Source: Perkinsus olseni | Taxonomy: Eukaryota > Perkinsozoa > Perkinsida > Perkinsidae | Direction of reading: 5' to 3' | Assembly: GCA_013115135.1 (NCBI GenBank) | Contig: JABANP010000661.1 | Coordinates: forward strand, 1-24,094 | Length of the DNA stretch: 24,094 nucleotides | Part shown: positions 17,535-24,094 of the stretch, in pieces | Layout of the letters: every line of letters begins with the position of its first letter | How positions within the stretch are numbered: the stretch's first letter is position 1 | Translations under genes and position numbers: made by a program | Notes under the pieces: model-generated | What the model was told of the DNA's origin: nothing | Databases searched by the model: none | Seen by the model: only the letters and a program-made list of their open reading frames with translations

Positions 17535-17941
17535 CACCACCGAAATCACACGAGAGCCGATATCAAGAGGACATCTACTCGAATTTCATGAGTCGATCCT
17601 CTCGCCGATCCACCCTCGTGGTTTACTGAATTAAAATATCATGAATAACAAACCCGGCTATTGATGGCGATCAGGATGCGCTGCCATCAGAATGAACAGA
17701 GGCGCACACTACTAGTAAATTTCCTAATATTCCTCTGTGAATAGCGCGGAGCTACTTTCTGGACAGGATGACCTGCTCCCTTATGGAGTGCGGTGACTCG
17801 AGTCTTCAGGTGCACAAACAAATGGTCAGCAGCCCAGGCCTACCCTGAGGCATACCGACAGAAGGCCGGAAATTAACACTTCTGACAGGCTGACAGCCTA
17901 CCTTCGCGACTTCCTAAAGATAAATCTCTTCCGGGATCGAC

Positions 17942-17972
17942 CATGCATCATGCATGACATGCATGATGCATG
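17942..17972. repeat. One-base-centred palindrome, 15-base arms, built from CATGCAT
   Basis: Four alternating CATGCAT/ATGCATG arms with single-base spacers C, A, G. A 9-arm palindrome overlaps its right half. Confidence 0.9.
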
Positions 17973-18322
17973 TCTCGCATGGCGAGACTCGCTAACACAG
18001 TCGTCAGTAATAAATTTGATTCCGTTATAATGAGTGTGGGTGAGCAGTCAGATCAACTGAGGAGGGAAGGCTCCATAGATCCGGCGCTCCATAGATCGGC
18101 GCACCGAGGCGGTAGGGGAGAACCCGCTTGTAACCATCTACGGGAGAGCAGTCTTGAAAGTTGCGGAACAAAGATCACGTCACCGGGATAGGCGCACTCA
18201 GCGTCTCTCAGCAGACTGTACTAGCCAGAAACTACTAACTCCACTAATATACTGTACTAGCCGGCACCAATCTTCCTCATCTTCGTTGTTGTTGTCTTCC
18301 GTGACGGGACCAAGATTAATTT

Positions 18323-18344
18323 GTCCTCCAGGAGGAGCCCTCCT
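18323..18344. repeat. 22-nt motif, two mismatches, T = GTCCTCCT
   Basis: Degenerate copy. Confidence 0.5.
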
Positions 18345-18474
18345 GCACCAGATTGACGAATGTGCCAGGAAACTGAAACTGGATCGAACTGCGAAGCTCT
18401 ATACATTTTGAAACACATAGTATTCAGATACATGCATCAGCCTGTCTATGTCGTTCCCAGCTCCAGCGTCTTCG

Positions 18475-18493
18475 ATGGTATCAGTGATACCAT
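18475..18493. repeat. One-base-centred palindrome, 9-base arms
   Basis: ATGGTATCA, centre G, exact complement. One-sided type. Confidence 0.8.
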
Positions 18494-18753
18494 ATCCGAG
18501 ATACCTTATCACGCCCGACGTGTCTCGGGGGGATCATCGATCGGGGGAGGGGTCCTTGATCTCGCCTCCTCGGCCGAAGCGTTCAAGATGTGATAGGAAG
18601 TTATTAGGCAGCGGAAAGTTGTCCTGGTCTCCGCGAATGCTTGACGTGAGAGGTTGAGAGTTACAATGAAAAACCGCAGCACGTATAGAGGCGTTACCCG
18701 TCATTGGCCGCGAGGAGGCATTTCCGGATCATTTCGATATGGCCAAATCCATC

Positions 18754-18775
18754 TCCTGGAGTCCAGGACCTGGAC
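18754..18775. repeat. 22-nt inverted motif, T = TCCTGGAC
   Basis: Exact copy at the stop of the minus-strand exon 18775-18963. Confidence 0.95.
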
Positions 18776-18963
18776 TATCTCATCAGCGATAGTAAAACAC
18801 GTCTGAAAGTGCGACTACCCAGAGGGACCCCGGCTAGAGAGAAGTACAGTGGAATGCCATGGAATAGCAGAACATCGCTGATACTCACCATTGATCCCTT
18901 GAGCGCATTCAACCAAGCCTTGTCCACTTTCTCGGCCTTCAATACGGCTACTTCAATAATCAT
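18775..18963 (-). CDS. Small hypothetical exon
   Basis: A 62-codon minus-strand frame with alternating hydrophobic and charged residues, ending LLSLMR and a TAG just before the 22-nt motif at 18754-18775. The motif lies in or after the stop, and collapsing it does not remove the stop. A CAG just upstream of the first ATG would serve as a splice acceptor, so this may be a last exon. No family recognised. Confidence 0.3.
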   Translation of the reverse strand: MIIEVAVLKAEKVDKAWLNALKGSMVSISDVLLFHGIPLYFSLAGVPLGSRTFRRVLLSLMR

Positions 18964-19033
18964 CCTCTGACCCTATTGATCCACATATCTGGAAGGGGTA
19001 GCTCCTCCACGCCCCTCAGGACAAATGCATGGC

Positions 19034-19630
19034 TCACTTGTCCTTATCTTTGTCACTGTCAGAAGCTTGTAAAGATGTGACGGCGATCCCCACCGGCTCG
19101 AGGTCACGAGCCGTCCACATTACCCCCGAATGGGGTAGACGGTAGACCATCGCAGGGCAGAAGTTGCCGAGTGAAGCTGACAAACCTGATCGCGAAAACC
19201 ATAGTATGGTTACCATACCGTAAAATTTATATTCTCCGCCAAAGGCGTCCGACGCCGACTCGGCCCAACGCTCACTTCCCAACCGCCTTTCCCAGTTCCA
19301 CGCCGAGCCAGAGGTACAGGGCAGTAACACTACCACTCGGGATCCGGTGAGCGGATTCCGCTCCATTGGGGTATGATAACCGTCGGGCCATACCGGAGCT
19401 TTGAGGCCCATTACAGGCATCTCCGGGGGTGGTGGAGGAGGAGGCGGCGGCGAAAGTGGGAGTGCGGGTGGAGGAGGCGGAGGTTGAGGTGGCGGTGGAG
19501 GCGGCGGTGGAGGAGGAGGAGGAGGTGGCGTCTCCACGGGTGGTACTGGTGGAGCTGCTTCAGCCTCTGGCTCGGAGATCAAAGAGAGCTCTAGACCCCC
19601 CTCCCAGTCGAATGTGACTCGGCTTTAGTC
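19034..19630 (-). CDS. Proline-rich hypothetical protein, C-terminal exon
   Basis: On the minus strand, an acidic start (EPEAEAAPP) leads into about 30 prolines in two blocks, then a globular-looking segment (GLKAPVWPDGYH and SAWNWERRLGSERW) and a charged end (SDSDKDKDK). Poly-proline of this kind binds profilin, SH3 or WW domains, as in formin FH1 regions, but no FH2 or WH2 domain is visible. There is no convincing ATG: the frame is closed by TAA just upstream near 19630, so the 5' end is probably a splice acceptor. The 22-nt motif at 19197-19218 lies inside. Collapsing it sends the frame to an earlier TGA near 19104, whereas the straight read keeps the charged end, so here the motif evidence is ambiguous. 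Confidence 0.5.
19197..19218. repeat. 22-nt inverted motif, T = AACCATAC
   Basis: Exact copy inside the proline-rich exon. Both the straight and the collapsed frame are open for some distance. Confidence 0.95.
19423..19530 (+). other. G-rich tract with G-quadruplex potential
   Basis: The plus strand opposite the poly-proline codons is a run of GGTGG, GGAGG and GGCGG with many G-tracts, so it could form G-quadruplexes in DNA on the strand opposite the gene. Confidence 0.6.
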
Positions 19631-20039
19631 TCACGGGCAGGGCGATCGCCCCTGGATAGACAAGATGATTCGAGCTTCCCACGCACCTTGCTGACTCTCG
19701 ACGACTCAGTGGCGGTGGATAATATGCTAGAGGTCATCGAGTTAGTATCATTTTGAGTGGGAAGAACCATAACAATGTAGGGAGCAGAGGGTGTGCCAGC
19801 CGGCAGCGATACTGGATAGTGTCGAGTCGGTGTACGGTAGCCATCCAGCCGCTGGATTCCAGCGGTGGATAGCGAGATCCGTAATATATTGGCGGGTGTG
19901 TCTTGTTGTGATGAGCATTCGACGAGCCCTGAATATCCCCTGCAGCACACATGTCACGGTGCCCTCGATAGCCAGAGTCACTATCCTGGCTTGGCCACGC
20001 TATAAACGACCTGATAGTGGGCTGCCTACGGAACATCAA
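19591..20039 (-). CDS. Hypothetical upstream part of the proline-rich gene, broken by one 14-nt insertion
   Basis: Two minus-strand frames overlap. One starts at 20039 (MFRRQPTIRSF) and is gene-like down to the 22-nt motif at 19843-19864; the other is gene-like below it (GYRTPTRHYPVSLPAG). Collapsing the motif to its 8-mer joins them in frame without a stop, giving 144 residues. The link to the proline-rich exon downstream needs an intron or shift near 19590-19690 that I could not resolve. No family recognised; the product is rich in Ser, Thr and Pro. Confidence 0.4.
19843..19864. repeat. 22-nt inverted motif, T = ATCCAGCG
   Basis: Exact copy that separates the two gene-like minus-strand frames of 19591-20039. 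Confidence 0.96.
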
Positions 20040-20143
20040 ATTTTGAATCTAAATGACATACAGTACGCACAATCTAGGGAATGTGAAACTGTTCAGCGCG
20101 AGAACCTTTCAACTAAGACGAATTACTCTCTCAAACTTTGAAT

Positions 20144-20477
20144 TTATACTCTCATATGCATATTGTATTGAACCTCGGACCGAGGTTCGATCAGATCGAC
20201 AGGCCTCGAAGGTCCCTTCCCCACAGGCTGTAGGCTACAGCCGAGGTACGCATCAATGCCGGCCCCGGGTGGGGCTGTTGGGCCAACAGTGTTGGCGGTC
20301 GGTCATTGTATCATTAGAGCTATATCGATTGTTATCCCTCGGATATTGGCGAGAGTCAGGAGGATGGAAGGCGTCCATCCTGGGACAGTCTGTAGCATCC
20401 AGCAGGCGATTGTAATCATGATTAAATTCAGCCGAGGAACTCATAGAGATAGACAATTGATAACTGGTACGAGGCAA
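20144..20477 (-). CDS. Hypothetical Ser-rich minus-strand ORF interrupted by two motifs
   Basis: The frame from 20477 (SYQLSISMSSSAEF) is broken at the exact motif 20275-20296 and again at a one-mismatch motif 20220-20241. With both collapsed the frame is open to a TAA at 20144, 101 residues in all. A 9-base-arm palindrome (20170-20188) also lies inside and may be another scar. It could be an upstream exon of the proline-rich gene on the same strand. No family recognised. Confidence 0.3.
20170..20188. repeat. One-base-centred palindrome, 9-base arms
   Basis: GAACCTCGG, centre A, exact complement. One-sided type. Confidence 0.8.
20220..20241. repeat. 22-nt motif, one mismatch, T = CCTACAGC
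   Basis: Left arm has one substitution. It lies inside ORF 20144-20477. Confidence 0.75.
20275..20296. repeat. 22-nt inverted motif, T = CTGTTGGC
   Basis: Exact copy inside ORF 20144-20477. Confidence 0.95.
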
Positions 20478-20803
20478 GACTACTGAGTCGCCCGAACGTA
20501 TTTAGTATCGGAGGCTGAAGCAAAGCTGGTGATCTGAGAAATGCCACAATGAATCGCCACATTCCGAAGAGATCGCTAAGTGAGAGACACTCAACTGGCC
20601 ACAACAGGGACAGAGACCGCGAAGAATATTGGTCGTCAAGCCGGGAGATGACAGCGCCAACACAACACTGAACTCACGGGCACTGAATCATGTCAGTTGC
20701 ATGCCTACTCCCACCGGGGGGAGGATGTGGGTCGCCGATTGACGAATTCTCGAGAGTTTCCTATGGTGGAAGGTGTCAGCGTAGAAAAGACGTCAGCATC
20801 TCA

Positions 20804-20825
20804 CCCGCTGTCAGCGGGCCGCTGA
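20804..20825. repeat. 22-nt inverted motif, T = CCCGCTGA
   Basis: Exact copy, intergenic. I see no gene between 20490 and 21157. Confidence 0.95.
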
Positions 20826-21157
20826 GGAGAAAAATGTATTCAACAGCAGCTATCTTCCCTTGTTAGAGGACTGAGGTTAGAAGCGGCGGGATGATGAAAT
20901 GGATGATGTACGGCGGCCTACGCTCTCGTTCGCTCCTGGTCATAAAGCTCACGAGCACCTAAATAGAGGTAGACGACACTATACCGATGGGGCTAGCTCA
21001 TCAGCTCATGTGCGTCCTAATCTCTTGATCATATCCAGCAAGCGAGCTCTCGGCTAAATCGAAGATACGCCTGGAACGTTCAACCATTCTCGCCAGAAAC
21101 TTCTTCATGAGGGGATGTAACTGGCGATGTAATTTCACGAATATATGAAGCAGGTGG

Positions 21158-21681
21158 ATGATGCTACGTGGAGAAGATGATGACGGAAATGGAGCACATA
21201 TTTATCAATTGATGATACGAATACGCTGGAGTCTAACGGCTCGACCTAAGGTCGCCGACATCGCGCAAAGATATCTAGCCGATTGTTCACCCTGGCACCA
21301 GGGGAGAAGAGGGAGGGGGTATGTGACTAGTTCATACCTACCAGCAACCTACCCCGAGGAGAGCGGCTACTCGCATACCGACCTCGAAATAGTAGAAGCT
21401 CTTCTGGTTGAGCCGCATAACCCCAGCGATAGGGTCAACACTGCGGCAGTGTCACTGCCTGCATAGCTGGGATACCCGTTTTACGATGGGTTGAGCACAC
21501 GCAAGCCCTGTATGTCAGCGTTGAACATCGGAGGCAACTCGATCTGAGCGCCGTAACTCCTCTCATCCCCGTCACGGAAAGACAGGACCTACCTGTACGA
21601 AACGTCGTAAATAAAGACCCTCACCGATCCATAATGGGAGGGACAATTTGCAGGCCGCTGGTAACTCCAGGACTCCCTTAA
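21158..21681 (+). CDS. Hypothetical protein gene broken by one 14-nt palindromic insertion
   Basis: The frame is open from the ATG at 21158 to the 22-nt motif at 21438-21459 (T = ACACTGCC), where it soon meets a TAG. Collapsing the motif to the 8-mer removes that stop and the frame runs for 75 further codons (AGIPVLRWVEHTQALY, then RQDLPVRNVVNKD) to TAA at 21679-21681, 169 residues in all. An in-frame stop lies just upstream of the ATG, so the start is either this ATG or a splice acceptor. No family recognised. Confidence 0.45.
21438..21459. repeat. 22-nt inverted motif, T = ACACTGCC
   Basis: Exact copy that breaks ORF 21158-21681. Confidence 0.96.
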
Positions 21682-21791
21682 GGACGCTGTTAATGGGGCG
21701 AGGAATCCTCACGTGACTGACACTCCATTCGTTCCCCCACTCGCCACCTGATGGGCCGTTATCAGCGACGCCCTGACACACGTTAATGACA

Positions 21792-21813
21792 GGTTCACGG
21801 TGAACCGTTCACC
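21792..21813. repeat. 22-nt inverted motif, T = GGTTCACC
   Basis: Exact copy, intergenic. Confidence 0.95.
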
Positions 21814-21899
21814 CTTAATCTTCGTCGATTCCGATGAACCGAACGTTCCGCCACCCAAGGGTCACACTAGTTGGTGCTCTTCACAGTATTCCCGCCGTG

Positions 21900-21921
21900 C
21901 TAGCGTAACGCTAGTAGCGTT
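21900..21921. repeat. 22-nt inverted motif, T = CTAGCGTT
   Basis: Exact copy, 20 nt before the near copy at 21941. Confidence 0.95.
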
Positions 21922-21940
21922 ACTATATTTCCGTCTTCGC

Positions 21941-21962
21941 CGTCCTGGCAGGACGGTCCTGT
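21941..21962. repeat. 22-nt motif, one mismatch, T = CGTCCTGC
   Basis: Right arm differs at the last base. Confidence 0.75.
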
Positions 21963-22025
21963 TCTTCTTTCATTCCTCTCTTTTAGACCGCTATCTCGGC
22001 AGCCTGGGTGTTCATCCGTACGCGG

Positions 22026-22047
22026 TGTTGAGTCAACAGTGTTGAAT
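22026..22047. repeat. 22-nt motif, two mismatches, T = CTGTTGAC
   Basis: Outer bases of both arms differ; the 6-base cores are exact. Confidence 0.6.
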
Positions 22048-22130
22048 AGTCGGGTTTCTATCAGCAGCTCATCCTAGTGGTGCGGAACAGTACGAGCGAT
22101 GAGCGGCAGGCTGTCCCAGCTTACCTGCAG

Positions 22131-22152
22131 GCTGCAGCCTGCAGGCTGCAGG
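22131..22152. repeat. 22-nt motif, one mismatch, T = CCTGCAGG
   Basis: T is itself palindromic, so the copy is part of a longer CCTGCAGG/CTGCAG palindrome cluster (22124-22152). Confidence 0.65.
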
Positions 22153-22726
22153 ATCTGATCCAGGCCCCAGTAATCCTTTCTGTAATACATGCTTCCAGCT
22201 GGCGCACTCGGGCCCTGTGTCGTGGACCTCGAAGGAAAGGATAGTTGGGGCCCTCTGAAAATACGTCCTGCGTTTCTGACGACGACATGAGCGAAGCAAC
22301 GACGAAGATAATAATAGCAAGGTTACACAACAAGTCGTATCACTAGCGAGCAGAAGAACACGTGAACCAAATCCACTGGGCTTCAATCCAGCGCGTGTTA
22401 CGATATTATAATAAGGGGTAAATGTACTTTGTCAGCGTGTGTTGAACTCTGTTGTGAATTCTCCTAGTCTTTCTCAACTGGGTCGGGAAAGTTTCGTTTT
22501 CGGATAATATTGTCCCGCAGAATAGTTGGAAAAGTAGACCACTGTAGGTTGTTGTCCTTGTTCAACACCCGATTCTCAACTACTTCGGGTGAGAGCTATC
22601 TCAACACACGCGAGTTTAAATTCTCAATCAAAAAACTGTAAACGCCCTATAGTTGTTCGAAAAGAACGTCGGATGTTGTAATTTCCACGGTCGTGTTCCC
22701 TTGGCCGAGCTGTTGACGTTCTGCCT
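22153..22726. other. No gene seen
   Basis: No convincing coding frame or RNA gene. Fairly A/T-rich from 22400. Confidence 0.35.
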
Positions 22727-22748
22727 GTTGGGATTCCCAACTTGGGAA
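22727..22748. repeat. 22-nt inverted motif, T = GTTGGGAA
   Basis: Exact copy and the exact reverse complement of 15879-15900; it lies just before minisatellite array 1. Confidence 0.95.
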
Positions 22749-22771
22749 TGCTCACTCGGGTGTATCACGAC

Positions 22772-22965
22772 TCATACACCGAAAACTCGTACACTTTCAT
22801 TTCGTACACGACTCGTACACTGAATGCTCGTTCACCCCTTGGATCCGTACACCGTCGTTTCGTACACTTAAAACTCGTACACATAATACTCGCACACATA
22901 AAACTCATACACATAAAACTCGTCCATCATCAGCTCGTACACGAGCACGACTCGTACACTATGCT
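22772..22965 (+). repeat. 15-bp minisatellite, array 1
   Basis: About 13 units of TCGTACAC followed by about seven variable bases, mostly in strict 15-nt register. The variable half often resembles ATAAAAC, TTAAAAC or TTTCATT. Confidence 0.9.
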
Positions 22966-22991
22966 GCTTGAGTCGCATTTTTGGGCCGCGC

Positions 22992-23010
22992 GCTCGTTGA
23001 ATCAACGAGC
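22992..23010. repeat. One-base-centred palindrome, 9-base arms
   Basis: GCTCGTTGA, centre A, exact complement; it abuts the 3' end of ORF 23011-23328. Confidence 0.8.
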
Positions 23011-23328
23011 TTACCAATGGTAGGTTACCATTGCGAAGAGGACGTCGACGAACCCCCAGGGAGAGGGCGTGCGTCGGCTGCCTTCGACGGGGAACGCTCG
23101 ACTGCTTGCAGAGACATCGAAAAAAACTTCTCCTTTTGGATGATTCCTATCGACATCATCGCCGTCAGGATCGACGTTCAGCTCAATGACCGTCTCTGAC
23201 TTCGTCTCAACTTCGTCCCCGTAGTACGTTGTCCCAAAGAGGACGGTGGTGGTCGGGATGCGGCACATGATATTGGATTTCTGCTGGGGCGGACAGAGGA
23301 AGGGGACGACATTCGATTCGAAAAACAA
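23011..23328 (-). CDS. Hypothetical ORF between the two arrays
   Basis: A 105-codon minus-strand frame with mixed, gene-like composition (TTTVLFGTTYYGDEV, then an Asp-rich stretch DPDGDDVDRN). No family, signal or splice evidence. It may be a real exon or simply unique sequence between the arrays. Confidence 0.3.
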   Translation of the reverse strand: MFFESNVVPFLCPPQQKSNIMCRIPTTTVLFGTTYYGDEVETKSETVIELNVDPDGDDVDRNHPKGEVFFDVSASSRAFPVEGSRRTPSPWGFVDVLFAMVTYHW

Positions 23329-23563
23329 CTGAGGCAGTTATCTCTTGTTTTATTCCGAGCTATCACTGCCATTCTGTATTTTGTCTACCGTAGTACCGTA
23401 GCATACACAAGACGGGAGCGACAGAATCGGGTTGATGGACAGTGTTCATTGGACACCACCGATATCCGTGGTCATCGCCGATTCGCCGTGGTCCGGCGAA
23501 TCGGCACCGGGCCCTAGAAGAGTGCAGGCCGCCTAGCCAGAAGTGAGTCGGGATGTTCACGTT

Positions 23564-23850
23564 TCGTACACCAAATAGTCGTACATTTTCAACTCATGTC
23601 TCCAATACTCATACACTTCCTGATCGTACACGAAATACTTATACACCGAATAGTCATACACAAAATACTCATACACGAGAGATTCGTACATATAAAACTC
23701 GTATACATGATGCTCGTATACGTAATACCCGTACATATAACACCCGTACACATAATAGTCGTACACTTTCAACTCGTATACCAGCATTTCATACACTCTC
23801 ATTTCGTACAAAACCCCAGTTTCAAGTCGTATACCGTCATTTCGTACACT
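23564..23850 (+). repeat. 15-bp minisatellite, array 2
   Basis: About 19 units of the same TCGTACAC plus seven variable bases, in the same orientation as array 1, with 15-nt phase kept over most of the array. Because 15 is a multiple of three, frames on both strands stay open (minus strand VYE.. pentapeptides), which is a by-product of the period. Confidence 0.92.
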
Positions 23851-23932
23851 CCGCGAAAATCTTTCAGGCAAGTCGCGGAGCTGCTCCGCGCCCTCCCGCC
23901 CCTTGTTACCACTCTACTTCCTCCCTGGTAAG

Positions 23933-24010
23933 GGAGTCCCTGCACATAGGATCGAACCTGCGGCCTTCAGATCGAGAGTCCGCTACCTTAACCACCCTAC
24001 CACTCACACC
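23933..24010 (-). other. tRNA-like sequence
   Basis: The minus strand reads GTGGTTAAGGTAGC (D-arm and A-box like), GGACTCTCGATC (anticodon-arm like, tentative anticodon CTC) and CAGGTTCGATCC (B-box) at tRNA spacing. The T-stem pairs poorly and no clean acceptor stem is visible, so it is probably a tRNA-derived repeat or pseudogene. Confidence 0.5.
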
Positions 24011-24063
24011 AATAAGCTTTTTCTCACAGAGTGGCGCGAACAGTTCGCTCCCTATAGACAATG

Positions 24064-24094
24064 GGGTACACGACGAAGCTTGTGTACGCATACG
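24064..24094 (-). repeat. 31-bp repeat, inverted partner of 10175-10205
   Basis: Perfect inverted copy ending exactly at the last base of the window, so the match may continue beyond it. Confidence 0.9.

Noticed and set aside
17942..17972. A standard 22-nt motif in the CATGCAT palindrome
   Set aside because: No register satisfies the t1-t7, reverse complement, t2-t8 rule exactly. The four alternating arms probably reflect more than one event or a low-complexity target, so it is listed only as a palindrome.
67..22748. Rho-independent terminators or operator sites as an explanation for the short palindromes
   Set aside because: The window is eukaryotic, there are no T-runs after the stems, arm sequences share no consensus, and the geometry (8-mer inverted between its own halves) is not that of a binding site.
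67..22748. Ordinary copies of a repeat family or microRNA hairpins
   Set aside because: Nearly all of the 31 exact copies have a different T, so they are not copies of one another, and one-base loops cannot form normal RNA hairpins.
23564..23850. CRISPR-like array (short conserved repeat with variable spacer)
   Set aside because: The repeat is only 8 nt and the variable part 7 nt, there are no cas genes, and the sequence is eukaryotic. It is a minisatellite.
23557..23871. ORF encoding VYE.. pentapeptide repeats, and the plus-strand counterpart at 23596-23931
   Set aside because: Open frames on both strands follow automatically from a 15-nt period without stops. No start context or other support; array 1 contains stops in the equivalent frame.

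Overview
The window looks like nuclear DNA of a single-celled eukaryote. It carries a tyrosine-recombinase (DIRS/Ngaro-type) retrotransposon, a 5S-like sequence with internal promoter boxes, tRNA-like sequences with B-boxes, MITE-like and minisatellite repeats, and sparse host genes; nothing is bacterial. I cannot name the species. An alveolate or plastid-bearing protist is a guess, based mainly on one protein with a signal peptide followed by an F-A-P motif.

Layout. About 0.93-6.1 kb holds a decayed DIRS-like element (gag-like, RT-RNase H, tyrosine recombinase). From 6.1 to 8.8 kb there are no clear genes, but a 57-bp direct repeat. A minus-strand secreted-protein gene lies at 8.8-9.34 kb. 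From 9.4 to 13.2 kb are fold-back repeats, a TA-flanked MITE, a small minus-strand ORF and a diverged tandem repeat ending in a 5S-like sequence. From 13.8 to 21.7 kb are several hypothetical genes on both strands. From 22.7 to 24.1 kb there are two arrays of a 15-bp repeat and a tRNA-like sequence. The last 31 bases are an exact inverted copy of 10175-10205.

Main result. Outside the retrotransposon genes the window is dotted with one rigid 22-nt design. Take any 8-mer T = t1..t8. The 22 nt read t1-t7, then the full reverse complement of T, then t2-t8. I found 31 exact copies, almost all with a different T, plus 11 copies with one or two mismatches. Fourteen of the 22 positions are fixed by the other eight, so about 0.0001 copies would be expected by chance in 24 kb. 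Each copy adds 14 nt to an 8-nt site. A duplicated unit inside the MITE keeps the unmodified site, which gives a before/after comparison within the window.

The 14-nt insertions break reading frames. Collapsing the 22-mer to its 8-mer on paper reconnects open frames in six places: 13814-14816 (two copies), 21158-21681, 12172-12431, 19591-20039, 16726-17201 and 20144-20477. One-base-centred palindromes with longer arms (9 to 23 nt) also occur. Two of them show left and right hairpins sharing the same 8-mer.

Interpretation (inference). The geometry is what is expected if a hAT-type transposase with 8-bp target duplications leaves hairpinned flanks, each missing one nucleotide, that open about 8 nt from the tip and anneal to each other. 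The alternative is an insert that is tolerated because it is removed from RNA or DNA. Their density inside otherwise intact frames makes that second reading worth testing.
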